Source: Gottfriedia endophytica
GTDB lineage: Bacteria > Bacillota > Bacilli > Bacillales > Bacillaceae_G
Direction of reading: 5' to 3'
DNA length: 64,000 bases
Assembly (NCBI RefSeq): GCF_017814275.1
Contig: NZ_JAGIYQ010000005.1
Span: forward strand, 62,001 to 126,000
The position numbers and the translations under genes are program-made. Every line of letters starts with the position of its first letter. Within the stretch, counting starts at the first letter, position 1. Below the pieces are notes generated by a model, which saw only the letters and a list, made by a program, of their open reading frames with translations, made no database searches and was not told where the DNA came from. Positions 17,662-27,999 of this stretch are shown piece after piece.

Positions 17662-17673
17662 CCCTATTATTAA

Positions 17674-17802
17674 TTAATGATGCGGATTTTTCGGATCACA
17701 GCAAGGTAATTTATTTCCACTCTTATGATGGGTTTGATAATACACGATTCCACCTAATAGAATAGCTCCAATAATAATCATTCCTGTTAGTTTATTTTTC
17801 AT
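17674..17802 (-). CDS. 42-residue membrane peptide, second gene of the PepSY operon
   Basis: A short gene starting at ATG 17802, seven bases after GGAGT, and ending at TAA 17674-17676. The product has a single hydrophobic helix (about residues 5-23), then a His-rich tail with HHKSGNK and a final CCDPKNPHH. It begins 42 bases after the stop of the PepSY gene and precedes a terminator. The Cys-Cys and His residues suggest a metal or heme ligand on one face of the membrane, which is inference. It is not a member of a family I recognise. Confidence 0.75.
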   Translation of the reverse strand: MKNKLTGMIIIGAILLGGIVYYQTHHKSGNKLPCCDPKNPHH

Positions 17803-17844
17803 ATTTTGACTCCGTTTCATTTAATCAATGAATGAAATAATCAT

Positions 17845-19239
17845 TTAGCCAATCCATTGTTTAATTGGTTGGATTCGTTTTATTACTAACCAATCCAATA
17901 TTAAAGCAGCTAATAAAGATATTCCAACTAAAGGAAATACAATGCCAAGTATAATAATTAAAATTGCTACACTTTTTAATAATTTAAAGTCCTTTGGTAA
18001 AGATGGAGCACCTAATTTACCTTTTGGTTTACGCATCCACCACATATATACACCTGTCAAACAAACACCAATTAACACTAAACAAATAAGGCAGTCCAAT
18101 AATTGGTTTGCGAGACCAAAGTAATGACCTTCATGAAGTGCAACTCCAATTTCAATAGCTTTTGCTAAAGAACCGTAATCTGCAAATCGTAGATCAGCTA
18201 ACACTTTACCGCTGTATTGATCAATATGTAAAGTCGCTTCCTTTTTTGGTTCATCGGGGAATACAGCAACTGTATAAACGCCTTCTTTTCCTTGAGGAAA
18301 TGTTATTTTATATCCCTTTTCAACATTCTTCTTGTCTACAATATTAATAATATTCTCTACAGGTAGTGGACTTGCAGATGTTTGTTTTGACTTAGGGACA
18401 GGTAAATTCTCTGCTGCCCAAGGTACTTTTGCAATATTCTTAGTTGGTACAACTGATTTAGGTACATTACCATCCCAAAGACCTGTTGGATAGCCAGTAT
18501 GCGTTGCAGTTGCAAATCGATTAATGTAATCTCCAGATAATCCGGACCAAGGAATTCCTGTTAAAATAAAGAGTGCAATAAAAATGGAGAACCAAAAAGC
18601 TGGAACAGAATGTAAATCACGAAGAAAAATACGTTTCCCTTTATTTAACCTTGGGACGATTGTCCCCATAATTTTATCTTTAGTTCGTGGGAACCATAAA
18701 TATAATCCCGTTAATAATAGAATAATAGCCCAACATGCTGACATTTCAACAATACGATCGCCAAGTTTTCCAACCATTAATTTCCCATGAAAATCCCTGA
18801 TTTTGTTAAATATCTTATCGTCTTCTGATAATCCGCCAAGAATTTGACCATTATATGGATTCATAAAAATTGTCTCTTTTACACCATTGTTCAATATTCC
18901 AATTTCTGACGAACGATTCTTCTCAAAAGAAGGCTTATAGTCTCCAATAGTAGCTTTGGAATATTTTTCTTTTACAATTTCTATTTGTTTTTCTACTGCT
19001 AGTTTCTCTTGCCCCGAGTGAACAAAATAATAATCTTTATATATCATATTTTCTATTTGAGGCTTGAATAAATAGATGATTCCAGAAATCGATAACATAA
19101 TGATAAATGGAGCAAAAATAATCCCAGCGTAAAAGTGCCAACGCCAAACTGCCCGATAAAGTGATGTAGCTTTTGTATTATTTCCTTTTAAATCATCTTC
19201 TAAGACGCTCTGATGTAATTCTTGAGCTTGAATAGACAC
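17845..19239 (-). CDS. PepSY-associated membrane protein
   Basis: A 464-residue PepSY_TM protein with an N-terminal transmembrane helix after VWRWHFYAGIIFAPFIIML, a large extracytoplasmic part containing PepSY-type segments, and three further helices (one near 180, one near 210, and a C-terminal set from about 375). Conserved histidines sit in the helices (RWHFY, RDFHGK, RDLHSVP, LHEGHYFGL). Related proteins act with siderophore or heme uptake and as ferric reductase-like electron carriers. I chose GTG 19239, which has AGAGGTGA seven bases upstream. It shares an upstream 17-bp motif with the operon at 42 kb. Confidence 0.85.
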   Translation of the reverse strand: MSIQAQELHQSVLEDDLKGNNTKATSLYRAVWRWHFYAGIIFAPFIIMLSISGIIYLFKPQIENMIYKDYYFVHSGQEKLAVEKQIEIVKEKYSKATIGDYKPSFEKNRSSEIGILNNGVKETIFMNPYNGQILGGLSEDDKIFNKIRDFHGKLMVGKLGDRIVEMSACWAIILLLTGLYLWFPRTKDKIMGTIVPRLNKGKRIFLRDLHSVPAFWFSIFIALFILTGIPWSGLSGDYINRFATATHTGYPTGLWDGNVPKSVVPTKNIAKVPWAAENLPVPKSKQTSASPLPVENIINIVDKKNVEKGYKITFPQGKEGVYTVAVFPDEPKKEATLHIDQYSGKVLADLRFADYGSLAKAIEIGVALHEGHYFGLANQLLDCLICLVLIGVCLTGVYMWWMRKPKGKLGAPSLPKDFKLLKSVAILIIILGIVFPLVGISLLAALILDWLVIKRIQPIKQWIG

Positions 19240-19324
19240 AATAAAATCACCTCTCACAAACTTACGTATTTCGATACCATTCGAATGAACTGAAAAATTA
19301 ACACGTCTTCGAGTATATCGAGCA

Positions 19325-19344
19325 TTTGTGAATGATTTGTGAAA
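19325..19344. promoter_or_regulatory. Direct-repeat regulatory motif upstream of the PepSY gene
   Basis: TTTGTGAAT (19325-19333) and TTTGTGAAA (19336-19344) form an 11-bp-phased direct repeat. GTGAATGATTTGTGAAA (19328-19344) recurs with two changes at 42461-42477, before the second PepSY-type operon. The half-sites look like those of response regulators such as ResD, but the regulator is unknown. Confidence 0.5.
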
Positions 19345-19418
19345 AAATTGTGTGTATTCTTAAAAATATCTATGAATTATTAATGAAATTTTCTTCTCTT
19401 ATAGAAAATTGGTACAAT

Positions 19419-19453
19419 CACCGCACATAACACTTTGTTTTGATGTGTGCGGT
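19419..19453. other. Hairpin of unclear role
   Basis: CACCGCACA pairs with TGTGCGGTG around a loop of about 17 bases. It lies in the gap between the PepSY and TIMP-like genes and is not placed as a terminator of any gene. It might be part of a small RNA that ends at the next hairpin. Confidence 0.35.
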
Positions 19454-19475
19454 GTATTTATTTAATACAAAATTA

Positions 19476-19511
19476 AAAAGATAGTAGGGATGTACATCCT
19501 TACTATCTTTT
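19476..19511. terminator. Palindromic terminator downstream of the TIMP-like gene
   Basis: AAAAGATAGTA.. and ..TACTATCTTTT form a stem of about 17 bp with A/T runs on both sides. It lies 57 bases past the stop of the 19568 gene and can act on both strands. Confidence 0.75.
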
Positions 19512-19567
19512 CTATGTGAGTATAAATAAATCTTACTTAAAGACTGGGCTACATAAAATAATATTAA

Positions 19568-19993
19568 TCACTTAAGCCCTTTACCAAGTTTTGCTAAGTC
19601 TTCTTTAGCTGAAGCTAAATCATTTGTTCGACTGCAAATTACGGAAACTAATTCTTTCTTTCCATACATATCGGATTTGTTAGCATAGACAAGGTAATCA
19701 TGATTTTTTTGAAAAGGATAACCACAATCTCCTCCACCTAAACCTGTTGTAATTTTAATTTTTGTTACTTTTGATCCCTTCCAAGTTTGATTGACTTTAA
19801 ATAAAATGACCTTTGAACCTTTCTCATTCTTAATACTAAGAACCTTCCCACTGAATACCTGATCAGAACGTGTTAATTCTTCCTTCACACCTTGTGGTTT
19901 TACACAAGAACACGCAAAAGTAGTTGAAGGTTTAAACACAAATAATCCTAAAGCGAAACTGACTAACAGAATAAAAATAGAAATTTTTTTCAT
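19568..19993 (-). CDS. Secreted TIMP/NTR-like domain protein
   Basis: A 141-residue exported protein with a signal peptide of about 27 residues (MKKISIFILLVSFALGLFVF). The mature part starts at or near a cysteine: CSCVKPQGVKEEL gives the C-x-C pattern of the TIMP/netrin fold. Later parts (FSGKVLSI, VILFKVNQTWKG, GGGDCGYPF, LVSVICSRT) follow the order of bacterial TIMP-like proteins, with four cysteines able to form disulfides. The OB-like fold suggests binding to a protease or other partner outside the cell. The role is not known. Confidence 0.75.
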   Translation of the reverse strand: MKKISIFILLVSFALGLFVFKPSTTFACSCVKPQGVKEELTRSDQVFSGKVLSIKNEKGSKVILFKVNQTWKGSKVTKIKITTGLGGGDCGYPFQKNHDYLVYANKSDMYGKKELVSVICSRTNDLASAKEDLAKLGKGLK

Positions 19994-20124
19994 GTAACTT
20001 ATTCACTCCCCTTTTTATTAATTATAGGTTAGACGAATTGAACCTTCTTAAAGTTTCATTATCTGGAACTTTATTAGAAAAATCCAAAAAAAAATATCTT
20101 AAACAAAAGAGCTTATTAAAAAAA

Positions 20125-20157
20125 GCTAGCAATACTCCAATTTGAAGTACTGCTAGC
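20125..20157 (-). terminator. Terminator of the nupC-type gene
   Basis: GCTAGCAGTACT pairs with AGTATTGCTAGC on the minus strand and is followed by TTTTTTTAATAAG. It lies just past the stop at 20162. Confidence 0.88.
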
Positions 20158-20161
20158 ATAA

Positions 20162-21355
20162 TTACCAAACAAACAACCCAACAAGCATAGCACTTAATAA
20201 CGAAACAGCAATTCCACTTACTAATAATCTCCATACATTCCTACCAATGATCGCAGATTTATCTCCACCTAAAATGGAACTAAATGTACCATAAATCATA
20301 CCGACTGTACTAAAGTTAGCAAATGAAGTTAAAAATGTAGTAGCAACAGCAACTGTATGTGGTGCTAGTCCATTGAGCCGTCCTTTTAAATCCATCATCG
20401 CAACGAATTCATTAGTTGCCAATTTAATTCCCATTAATTGAGCAACATATGCTGCATCATGACCAGTTAGCCCAAGTAAATAAGCAAAAGGGCTAAAAAT
20501 AACTGAGAATATTTTTTGAATCGTAAGTCCCTTCACAAAAAACTCTAAAATTCCATTTAGACAGGCAGTTAACGCCACATATCCTATTACCATTGCCACT
20601 ATTACAATAACCATGTTGATTCCAACGATCATACTATTTGAAATCGTAGAAAAGAAATCTCTCTTTTCCTCTTTAGAAGGAATATAGACGATATCAGCTT
20701 CTTTACTAACAAATATAGGATTTAACATGCTTGCTAATAATAGTGCATTTAAACAATTTAATGGAATAGCAGCAAACACGTATTTAGCAGGGACCATTGT
20801 TAAATATGCTCCTATGATTGAACCACTAATACTGCTCATCCCCATAATACCAAACGTTAAAAGACGATTTTCTTTCAAAACTGCTAACTGTTGACGGATA
20901 ACCGCTAAAGCTTCGGTATTTCCTAGAAACATCATCTGAATCGAAAAAAAGCTCTCCAATTTTGGCAATCCTGATATTTTTGAAATAACCCAACCAACTT
21001 TATCAATGATCCAAGTTAAAATCCCAAAATACGTTAAAATATCAAAGAATGTAATAATGAAAATTATAGGCATTAGAGCTGCAAAGAAAAAGTCTACATG
21101 TGGAATGGACATTGCAGAAGGGAATGCAAATGAAATTCCTTGATATGCACTTGAGACTAAAAAAGAAAAGAAGGACGCAATTAAATTAATTGTCCATGCC
21201 CCAAACTTAGTTCCTAACATAAACCAAGTAATAATCACTTCAACAATTGCTAAAACAATGATAGATCTCCACTTAACATTTCTTTTATTTGGTGAACATA
21301 AAAATACTAGACCAATCACAACAAAAATTCCTATTAAATTTAAGAAAAAAAACAT
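20162..21355 (-). CDS. nupC: Concentrative nucleoside transporter, NupC family
   Basis: A 397-residue CNT-family Na+ or H+/nucleoside symporter with many hydrophobic helices. Family-typical parts are MFLGNTEALAVIRQQLAVL, SISGSIIGAYLTM, LGLTGHDAAYVAQLMGIKLATNEFVA and LTSFANFSTVGMIYGT. I favour ATG 21355, which follows CAGGAGTTGACCTC. A GTG at 21409 has AAGGGGGG five bases upstream and would add 18 polar residues, so both starts are possible. It imports nucleosides across the cytoplasmic membrane. It stands alone, with the divergent sspH gene upstream. Confidence 0.92.
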   Translation of the reverse strand: MFFFLNLIGIFVVIGLVFLCSPNKRNVKWRSIIVLAIVEVIITWFMLGTKFGAWTINLIASFFSFLVSSAYQGISFAFPSAMSIPHVDFFFAALMPIIFIITFFDILTYFGILTWIIDKVGWVISKISGLPKLESFFSIQMMFLGNTEALAVIRQQLAVLKENRLLTFGIMGMSSISGSIIGAYLTMVPAKYVFAAIPLNCLNALLLASMLNPIFVSKEADIVYIPSKEEKRDFFSTISNSMIVGINMVIVIVAMVIGYVALTACLNGILEFFVKGLTIQKIFSVIFSPFAYLLGLTGHDAAYVAQLMGIKLATNEFVAMMDLKGRLNGLAPHTVAVATTFLTSFANFSTVGMIYGTFSSILGGDKSAIIGRNVWRLLVSGIAVSLLSAMLVGLFVW

Positions 21356-21595
21356 GAGGTCAACTCCTGAATATGTATTATCTTCTAAAAAAGAACTCTC
21401 ATTTTCCACAACTTCCCCCCTTAGAAAGAAAGGTTGAAAAATAAGAGATTGTGTAGTCTATCATGATGTATTTTTTTCTGTTAAAAATCAAAAGAAATAT
21501 GATTACATAAACATAATGTATCTAGTATTCATCTTTATTATTCATACTTACTTATAATCCGGCATTTTAAATTCTGTAAATCTAATTTTTAAAAA

Positions 21596-21626
21596 TGAAT
21601 AGTTTTTAATTAAATCGTACATACTT
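21596..21626 (+). promoter_or_regulatory. Sigma-G-type promoter of sspH
   Basis: TGAATA at 21596-21601 and CATACTT at 21620-21626 are separated by 18 bases. Both hexamers fit the forespore sigma-G consensus, and the pair sits about 30 bases before the ribosome binding site of a spore protein gene. Confidence 0.7.
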
Positions 21627-21657
21627 TTATCGTCACAATTTAAAGGAGGACTTTTAA

Positions 21658-21837
21658 ATGGAGAAACAACGTGCAAAAGAAATTGCTGCATCACCCGAAA
21701 TGGCAAATGTAACACATAATGGAACACATATTTATATTCAACATGTAGACGATGAAAAAGACACAGCTAGAATTTGCGATCTTCATAATCGCGAGAATGA
21801 AAGAGAAGTTTCAGTAGATAGTTTATTAGAGCATTAA
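21658..21837 (+). CDS. sspH: H-type small acid-soluble spore protein
   Basis: A 59-residue protein starting at ATG 21658 behind AAAGGAGG and ending at TAA 21835-21837. The sequence MEKQRAKEIAASPEMANVT, then YIQHVDDEKDTARICDLHN and a final SLLEH follow B. subtilis SspH closely. SspH is a minor spore core protein made in the forespore. The sigma-G-like promoter just upstream agrees with this. It shows that the organism forms endospores. A bidirectional terminator follows. Confidence 0.93.
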   Translation: MEKQRAKEIAASPEMANVTHNGTHIYIQHVDDEKDTARICDLHNRENEREVSVDSLLEH

Positions 21838-21845
21838 TATCAAAA

Positions 21846-21883
21846 AAAAATAAACCTCCTTTAAAAAGGAAGGTTTATTTTTT
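21846..21883. terminator. Bidirectional terminator after sspH
   Basis: AATAAACCTCCTT and AAGGAAGGTTTATT form a long stem with one bulge and have A or T runs on both sides, serving sspH and the convergent small gene at 21889. Confidence 0.85.
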
Positions 21884-21888
21884 TGCTT

Positions 21889-22059
21889 CTACCAATTTAG
21901 GCTTTCTATCATATGACATTTTGTACATTCCTGAACATAATGATTACTTTTAAATGTATGTTCACAATTTTTTTGGATTGCAGTCAACTCAAGTTTTAAC
22001 TGATCAAGCTGAGTTTCTAACTGTTTAATTTCTTCTTTTATTTGGAGTACCCGATCCAT
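21889..22059 (-). CDS. Small coiled-coil protein with Cys-His motif (first of two)
   Basis: A 56-residue protein starting at ATG 22059, six bases after GGAGA. Residues 1-32 form a helical coiled coil (IKEEIKQLETQLDQLKLEL). The rest carries NCEHTF and ECTKCHMIE, a possible C-H-C-C zinc site. It is a shorter paralogue of the gene at 22090, which shares NC.H.F and C.KC. The two are adjacent downstream of thiC. No family is recognised. Confidence 0.75.
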   Translation of the reverse strand: MDRVLQIKEEIKQLETQLDQLKLELTAIQKNCEHTFKSNHYVQECTKCHMIESLNW

Positions 22060-22089
22060 TCGAATTCTCCTTTCCTTCCATTATGTTAT

Positions 22090-24079
<1,990 letters not shown>

Positions 24080-24125
24080 TTAAGTAGATTGATTAGAAGG
24101 ACAGAATCTAATTCAATGTGAGCAT

Positions 24126-24159
24126 GAAAAAAACCGGATCTTTTTAAAAAGACCCGGTT
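24126..24159 (-). terminator. Riboswitch-controlled terminator upstream of thiC
   Basis: AACCGGGTCTTTTT pairs with AAAAAGATCCGGTT (one G-U pair) and is followed by TTTTT on the minus strand. It lies between the TPP aptamer and thiC, as expected for an attenuator. Confidence 0.88.
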
Positions 24160-24205
24160 ACGGTTAGTATGTATGCAATAATGAACATCTGTCATTAAAG
24201 TGTAA

Positions 24206-24305
24206 ATTCTAACTTCCCCACGCTGGTATGAACCAGATCAGGTCCTGAGGGTTAAGAAACTATATCGCGTTTCTCTCTCAGCCCAACTATTTGGACACCC
24301 CTAGT
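24206..24305 (-). promoter_or_regulatory. TPP riboswitch (thi-box)
   Basis: The minus strand carries the thi-box cores GGGGTGTCC, GGGCTGAGAGAGAAACGC, AACCCTCAGGACCTGATC and ACCAGCGTGGGGAAG in the right order. Binding of thiamine diphosphate is expected to favour the terminator at 24126-24159 and stop thiC transcription. Confidence 0.97.
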
Positions 24306-24433
24306 TTTAAAACTTATGAAATTGTCTGAGATAAATATAAACCCAAAAATGATACTTGTAAATAATTTTATTTCATTTTATTTTTATGCACCATATTGAA
24401 TTTTAATGATTAACTATTGAAAAATATTGGAAA

Positions 24434-25015
24434 TCACACCCTTTTTCTAAGCTCAATTGCTTGCTCTGTTGAATGGATTAAAGAGTCGTCACCTTTTATT
24501 TTTCTAATTTCTAAAGCCTGCTCTAAGTAGTTTAACGCTTCTTCAACTTTTCCCATTTCGAGAAAACACTTTCCTTGATGCTGATAAATAAAATCGAGGT
24601 AAGAATTTTCTTCAACACTTCTACTTTTCAGTAACGCTTTTTGAAAAAAATCCAATGCTTCTTTATGCTTATTATCATACTTGAAAGTTTCACCCAAGCG
24701 AATGAGAGACACTATTTCTTGTTTTGAATTTTTATTTACTACAGATTGCTCAAGAGCTAATTGCAAATAATAAATTGCATTTCCAGGTTCCCCATAAATC
24801 CTATAAAGATTACCTAATGTTCCGTACAAAAAATACAGAGTATCTTGATTTTTTAATTCATCTTCACTTAATTGTATTACTACTTTTTCCGCATCAAGGA
24901 TTAATTGCATTAGCTTAGTAGGATTAGATGTTTTTTCACGTAGATAGTCATTTTGGTCAAAATAGATGATTTTTGATAATGAGTTTAGCTCTTCTTTTAA
25001 TTGATCTAAATTCAT
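24434..25015 (-). CDS. Tetratricopeptide repeat protein
   Basis: A 193-residue soluble protein made mostly of TPR repeats. Helical pairs are visible at about 65-95 (LGNLYRIYGEPGNAIYYLQLALE), 103-135 (RLGETFKYDNKHKEALDFFQ) and 145-180 (KCFLEMGKVEEALNYLEQAL). The scaffold serves protein-protein contact. ATG 25015 follows AAAAAGGAG. There is no DNA-binding domain. Function cannot be assigned further. Confidence 0.8.
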   Translation of the reverse strand: MNLDQLKEELNSLSKIIYFDQNDYLREKTSNPTKLMQLILDAEKVVIQLSEDELKNQDTLYFLYGTLGNLYRIYGEPGNAIYYLQLALEQSVVNKNSKQEIVSLIRLGETFKYDNKHKEALDFFQKALLKSRSVEENSYLDFIYQHQGKCFLEMGKVEEALNYLEQALEIRKIKGDDSLIHSTEQAIELRKRV

Positions 25016-25130
25016 ATGATTACTCCTTTTTCAATCCACACGTTTTATTATCTTGAAATAATTTAATTTCTCTTCAATTTAAAGAAACACGCACATCTAT
25101 GAAGAATTCTAGTTTGAACCAAAAATAATT

Positions 25131-25362
25131 GCCTGTTTTTGGATTTGTAGTTGCTAATTTCAGACTTTCAGTATGTGTAAATTGATTTCCACTCCAGGAT
25201 GCGCGCTTTCCTAGGGGCGTGAGCTGAGCCTCCTCGTCGCATATGCTCCTGCGTGGTCTCAGCCTTCCCGCATTTCCCACAGAAGCCCGGCATCCTTCCA
25301 TTCCAATCAACTTCTGTCTTTGATATTACAAAACCTTGTAGCAACAATATAAAAAAAGAGCA
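25131..25362. repeat. GC-rich dispersed intergenic repeat, copy 3 (diverged)
   Basis: It has the same order of blocks as copies 1 and 2 but with more changes, for example GCCTGTTTTTGG at the left end, CTCGTCGCATATGCTCCTGCG in the centre and AAAAAGAGCAC at the right. It lies between the TPR and racemase genes. The 219 bases that follow it, to 25581, show nothing else. Confidence 0.75.
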
Positions 25363-25581
25363 CAACTATTAAATGTACTGAACTAGACATATAATAAGAT
25401 TTTTTACACCTAAGATACTTATCTGTTAAAACTTCTTGGAAGATAGAATTAAATATCTATGATCGAATAGTTTTCGCAACTTCCTCCCGACAACCATCAA
25501 AGTAAAGCTCTTTGATTTTGAAATAAAATTATTTTTGTATATTTTTTCAGTTAAAAGAAATAACCTAAACCACTTACTGAA

Positions 25582-26361
25582 TTAAAGATTGTCATCTAAA
25601 ATTCCGAGTAACTTTTTATAATTAGATAATGTCTCAGGATCTTCAATCATTTGGCCAGAATCAAAGAATGTAATAGTTCCTGTTCCGTTATCAATCTGAT
25701 TTTTTGCTTCTAAAATTCTCTTTAAATTTTTAGCAGTTCCAATGCTTCCGTCAATAATCTCAACATCATCAGCAAACAGTTTCTTCACACAAGATTTAAA
25801 GTATGGGAAATGAGTACATCCAAGAACAACAGTACCAAATTGCGTTAAATCAAATTGAGACAATGCCTCTCGTAAATATGGTACAACCTTCTCATCACTA
25901 AATTCGGATTCCTCAGCAAACTCAACAAGACCAGGAAGAGGTAAGCTTTCAACAATATCATCATTATCTAAACTTTTTACTAGATTTTGAAATTTTTCTT
26001 CCTTTAGTGTCAATCTTGTTGCTAAAACTAATACTTTTTTTCGTGTCTCTTCACTTCTTTGTACGGCCGGTTTTACAGCTGGTTCAATCCCTAAAATAGG
26101 AAAATCGTACTTTTTACGCAAATCATCTACAGCTATACTCGTTGCTGTATTACATGCAATAACAACTGCTTTAACTTCTTGTTTTGCAAGAAAATCAATT
26201 GAATCAAAAATATATTGTTTTACCTCTTCCTTTGGTTTTTCCCCATAAGGAACATGTATAGTATCAGCATAGAAAATATAATCTTCATTTGGTAAGAATT
26301 TTAATGCTTTATGTAGTACAGTTAAACCACCTATACCTGAATCAAAAAAACCGATTTTCAC
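25582..26361 (-). CDS. murI: Glutamate racemase, YrpC type
   Basis: A 259-residue Asp/Glu racemase that makes D-glutamate for peptidoglycan (or for poly-gamma-glutamate). The two catalytic cysteines are in VIACNTATS (about residue 73) and GCTHFPYF (about 185). The N-terminus KIGFFDSGIGGLTVL and YADTIHVPYGEK follow B. subtilis YrpC more closely than RacE. I place the start at GTG 26361, giving the YrpC-like MKIGFF N-terminus; an in-frame GTG three codons upstream is also possible. A second racemase may be elsewhere in the genome. Confidence 0.92.
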   Translation of the reverse strand: MKIGFFDSGIGGLTVLHKALKFLPNEDYIFYADTIHVPYGEKPKEEVKQYIFDSIDFLAKQEVKAVVIACNTATSIAVDDLRKKYDFPILGIEPAVKPAVQRSEETRKKVLVLATRLTLKEEKFQNLVKSLDNDDIVESLPLPGLVEFAEESEFSDEKVVPYLREALSQFDLTQFGTVVLGCTHFPYFKSCVKKLFADDVEIIDGSIGTAKNLKRILEAKNQIDNGTGTITFFDSGQMIEDPETLSNYKKLLGILDDNL

Positions 26362-26609
26362 TACTTTCACTCTCTTTCATAGTCGCTTCAACTCTATTCT
26401 AGCACTAACGTAAAGATTATCAGTACTTTTTCATCTTAGATTATTTTAAGATAAAGATGAATTTATTCAAAAGAATGAAAATCTCATGAAACACAAAATT
26501 AATATTCGATATTTTATTTCAATTTTTATCATTTAAATTATATAAAAATAAAAAATGAAGAAGGAAAAGTCAAATATGTACTTAAGATTGCTACTAATAT
26601 TAGATCTGA

Positions 26610-26707
26610 GGTTGCTTACGGCAACATAAAAAGGAACTTCAATCTGTTATTATCCCCTTATAGTTGACGGTACATTCCTTTTTTTAACTGTCTACTATAA
26701 GGGGATA
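26610..26707. other. Cluster of inverted repeats with pseudoknot-like order
   Basis: GTTGC and GCAAC form a short hairpin near 26611-26625. AAAAAGGAA (near 26627-26636) can pair with TTCCTTTTT (near 26675-26684). An 18-bp arm at 26651-26668 (TATCCCCTTATAGTTGAC) pairs with 26690-26707 at 17 of 18 positions. The pairing order a-b-a'-b' is that of a pseudoknot or a switch. It lies in a 450-base gene-free gap between the racemase start and the ATP-grasp stop. Confidence 0.55.
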
Positions 26708-26811
26708 TTACAAAAGCGAAATTCCTTGTTAATTAATAGCTTTTATTCTTTTTTGATTTTTACCATTATTGTTTTCGTTACTTCACCAAATTAAGCCGTT
26801 GGTGTTGTAGG

Positions 26812-27747
26812 TTATTTTTCTTCTAACGTCTTCTTTAAAAACAAAGCTAATTCAAGCATTCCGTATTTTCTTGCTTTTGCTTCTGCATCAGAATTATAGT
26901 TCGTGTTTGTATTGATATCGTAAGTAAAAATTGCACCTTCAGCATTTCTGATAAATTCGATTCCTGCAACTTGAATACTATTCCTAGCTAGAACCTCTTT
27001 ATATTTATCTAAAATTTCATCCTCGAAACCTTCAATAATTTGGAACTTAGGCTTCTCTTCTACTTCTTCTCCTACTGGACAGAATAAATCGCCAATTTGG
27101 CATACGTCCGCTGGACAAAGTTCAAATCCGTCTGAAGTATCAACCTTAACAGCATAAACAAAGTTTCCTCCTACAAACTCACAACGAGTTATGTAGCTTT
27201 CAGGAGATTGAATGTATTCTTGAATAAGGGTAATGCCATCAACTGGTTCTTCGAAAGTAGGTCCTTCCACATAAGCTTTTAAAGCTTCTATACTATGGAA
27301 TAATTGAACACCTAAGCCTTTACCGGCACGGTTATGCTTCGTAATAAACGACTGTCCTGCAAATGCTTCGGCTGCCTTAATAATGTTTTGTTTTCCAACC
27401 GCTGCAATCGTTTTTGGAGTCTTAACACCATACTTGTTTAACTCTAAGTATTGTAAAACCTTACTAACTTCTAGCTTTAGAGCGTTCGTTCCATTTAACA
27501 CCGTTCGGCCATGTGCTTCTAGCCAAGCTAATATTTGCCCAGTAAATTCAGCTGCAAAACGATGATCACGTGTATGAGAAGAAGCACTCATTCGGCTATA
27601 GAAGATTCCTTCTGGTGGTTCTGTCGATAAGTCTAATGTTCCTTCGTCTAAATGCCATTCTTCATAAGGAACACCAAGTTCCTCTAATCTATTCGTTAGA
27701 TGGACTGTCCACTCACTATTTTCATGTATTACATATACTTTACTCAT
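26812..27747 (-). CDS. RimK-type ATP-grasp ligase-like protein
   Basis: A 311-residue protein with an N-terminal domain (VYVIHENSEWTVHLTNRLEE) and a C-terminal ATP-grasp domain (about residues 110-305). Recognisable parts are KLEVSKVLQYLELNKYGVKTPKT, FITKHNRAGKGLGVQLF (nucleotide-binding loop) and AGIEFIRNAEGAIFTYDINTNTNYN (metal and phosphate ligands). Relatives ligate an amino acid to a carboxylate using ATP. The substrates are unknown. It sits downstream of a SAM riboswitch, with a decayed gene in between, so it is probably linked to methionine or sulfur status by read-through. Confidence 0.8.
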   Translation of the reverse strand: MSKVYVIHENSEWTVHLTNRLEELGVPYEEWHLDEGTLDLSTEPPEGIFYSRMSASSHTRDHRFAAEFTGQILAWLEAHGRTVLNGTNALKLEVSKVLQYLELNKYGVKTPKTIAAVGKQNIIKAAEAFAGQSFITKHNRAGKGLGVQLFHSIEALKAYVEGPTFEEPVDGITLIQEYIQSPESYITRCEFVGGNFVYAVKVDTSDGFELCPADVCQIGDLFCPVGEEVEEKPKFQIIEGFEDEILDKYKEVLARNSIQVAGIEFIRNAEGAIFTYDINTNTNYNSDAEAKARKYGMLELALFLKKTLEEK

Positions 27748-27762
27748 TTTTCGGACCCCTTT

Positions 27763-27882
27763 TTAGCTATTTATTAAACTACGTTTTTGTTCAACTAATG
27801 GCATAACCTGCTTTGAAAATCGTTCCATTTCCTCTAGTTGAGGTGAAAATTGTAATAACAATAAGTCTAAGACAAAAACCAT
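27763..27882 (-). pseudogene. C-terminal remnant of a luciferase-like flavin monooxygenase
   Basis: The minus strand from 27882 to TAA 27763-27765 encodes 39 residues, including LQFSPQLEEMERFSKQVMPL, which is how many luciferase-like flavin-dependent oxidoreductases end. A stop codon lies immediately upstream and no binding site precedes the ATG. The rest of the gene is missing. Its place just after a SAM riboswitch suggests the riboswitch once controlled this sulfur-linked enzyme. The family call rests on a short match. Confidence 0.5.
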
Positions 27883-27954
27883 ATTTCAATTCTATTCTCT
27901 CATAGACTATTCTAATTACACAGTTTCCCTATGGATTAAGTTGGATTTATGAAT

Positions 27955-27990
27955 AAATAAAAAAACTCTCCTCCTTAGAAAAGAGTTTTT
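27955..27990 (-). terminator. Terminator of the SAM riboswitch
   Basis: AAAACTCT pairs with AGAGTTTT on the minus strand, followed by TTTATTTATTC. It directly follows the aptamer, as in S-box attenuators. Confidence 0.8.
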
Positions 27991-27999
27991 AACTCTCTT

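Noticed and set aside
27570-27806. Plus-strand frame over the start of the ATP-grasp gene
   Set aside because: It overlaps a well-supported gene and the luciferase-like remnant on the other strand and has no binding site.
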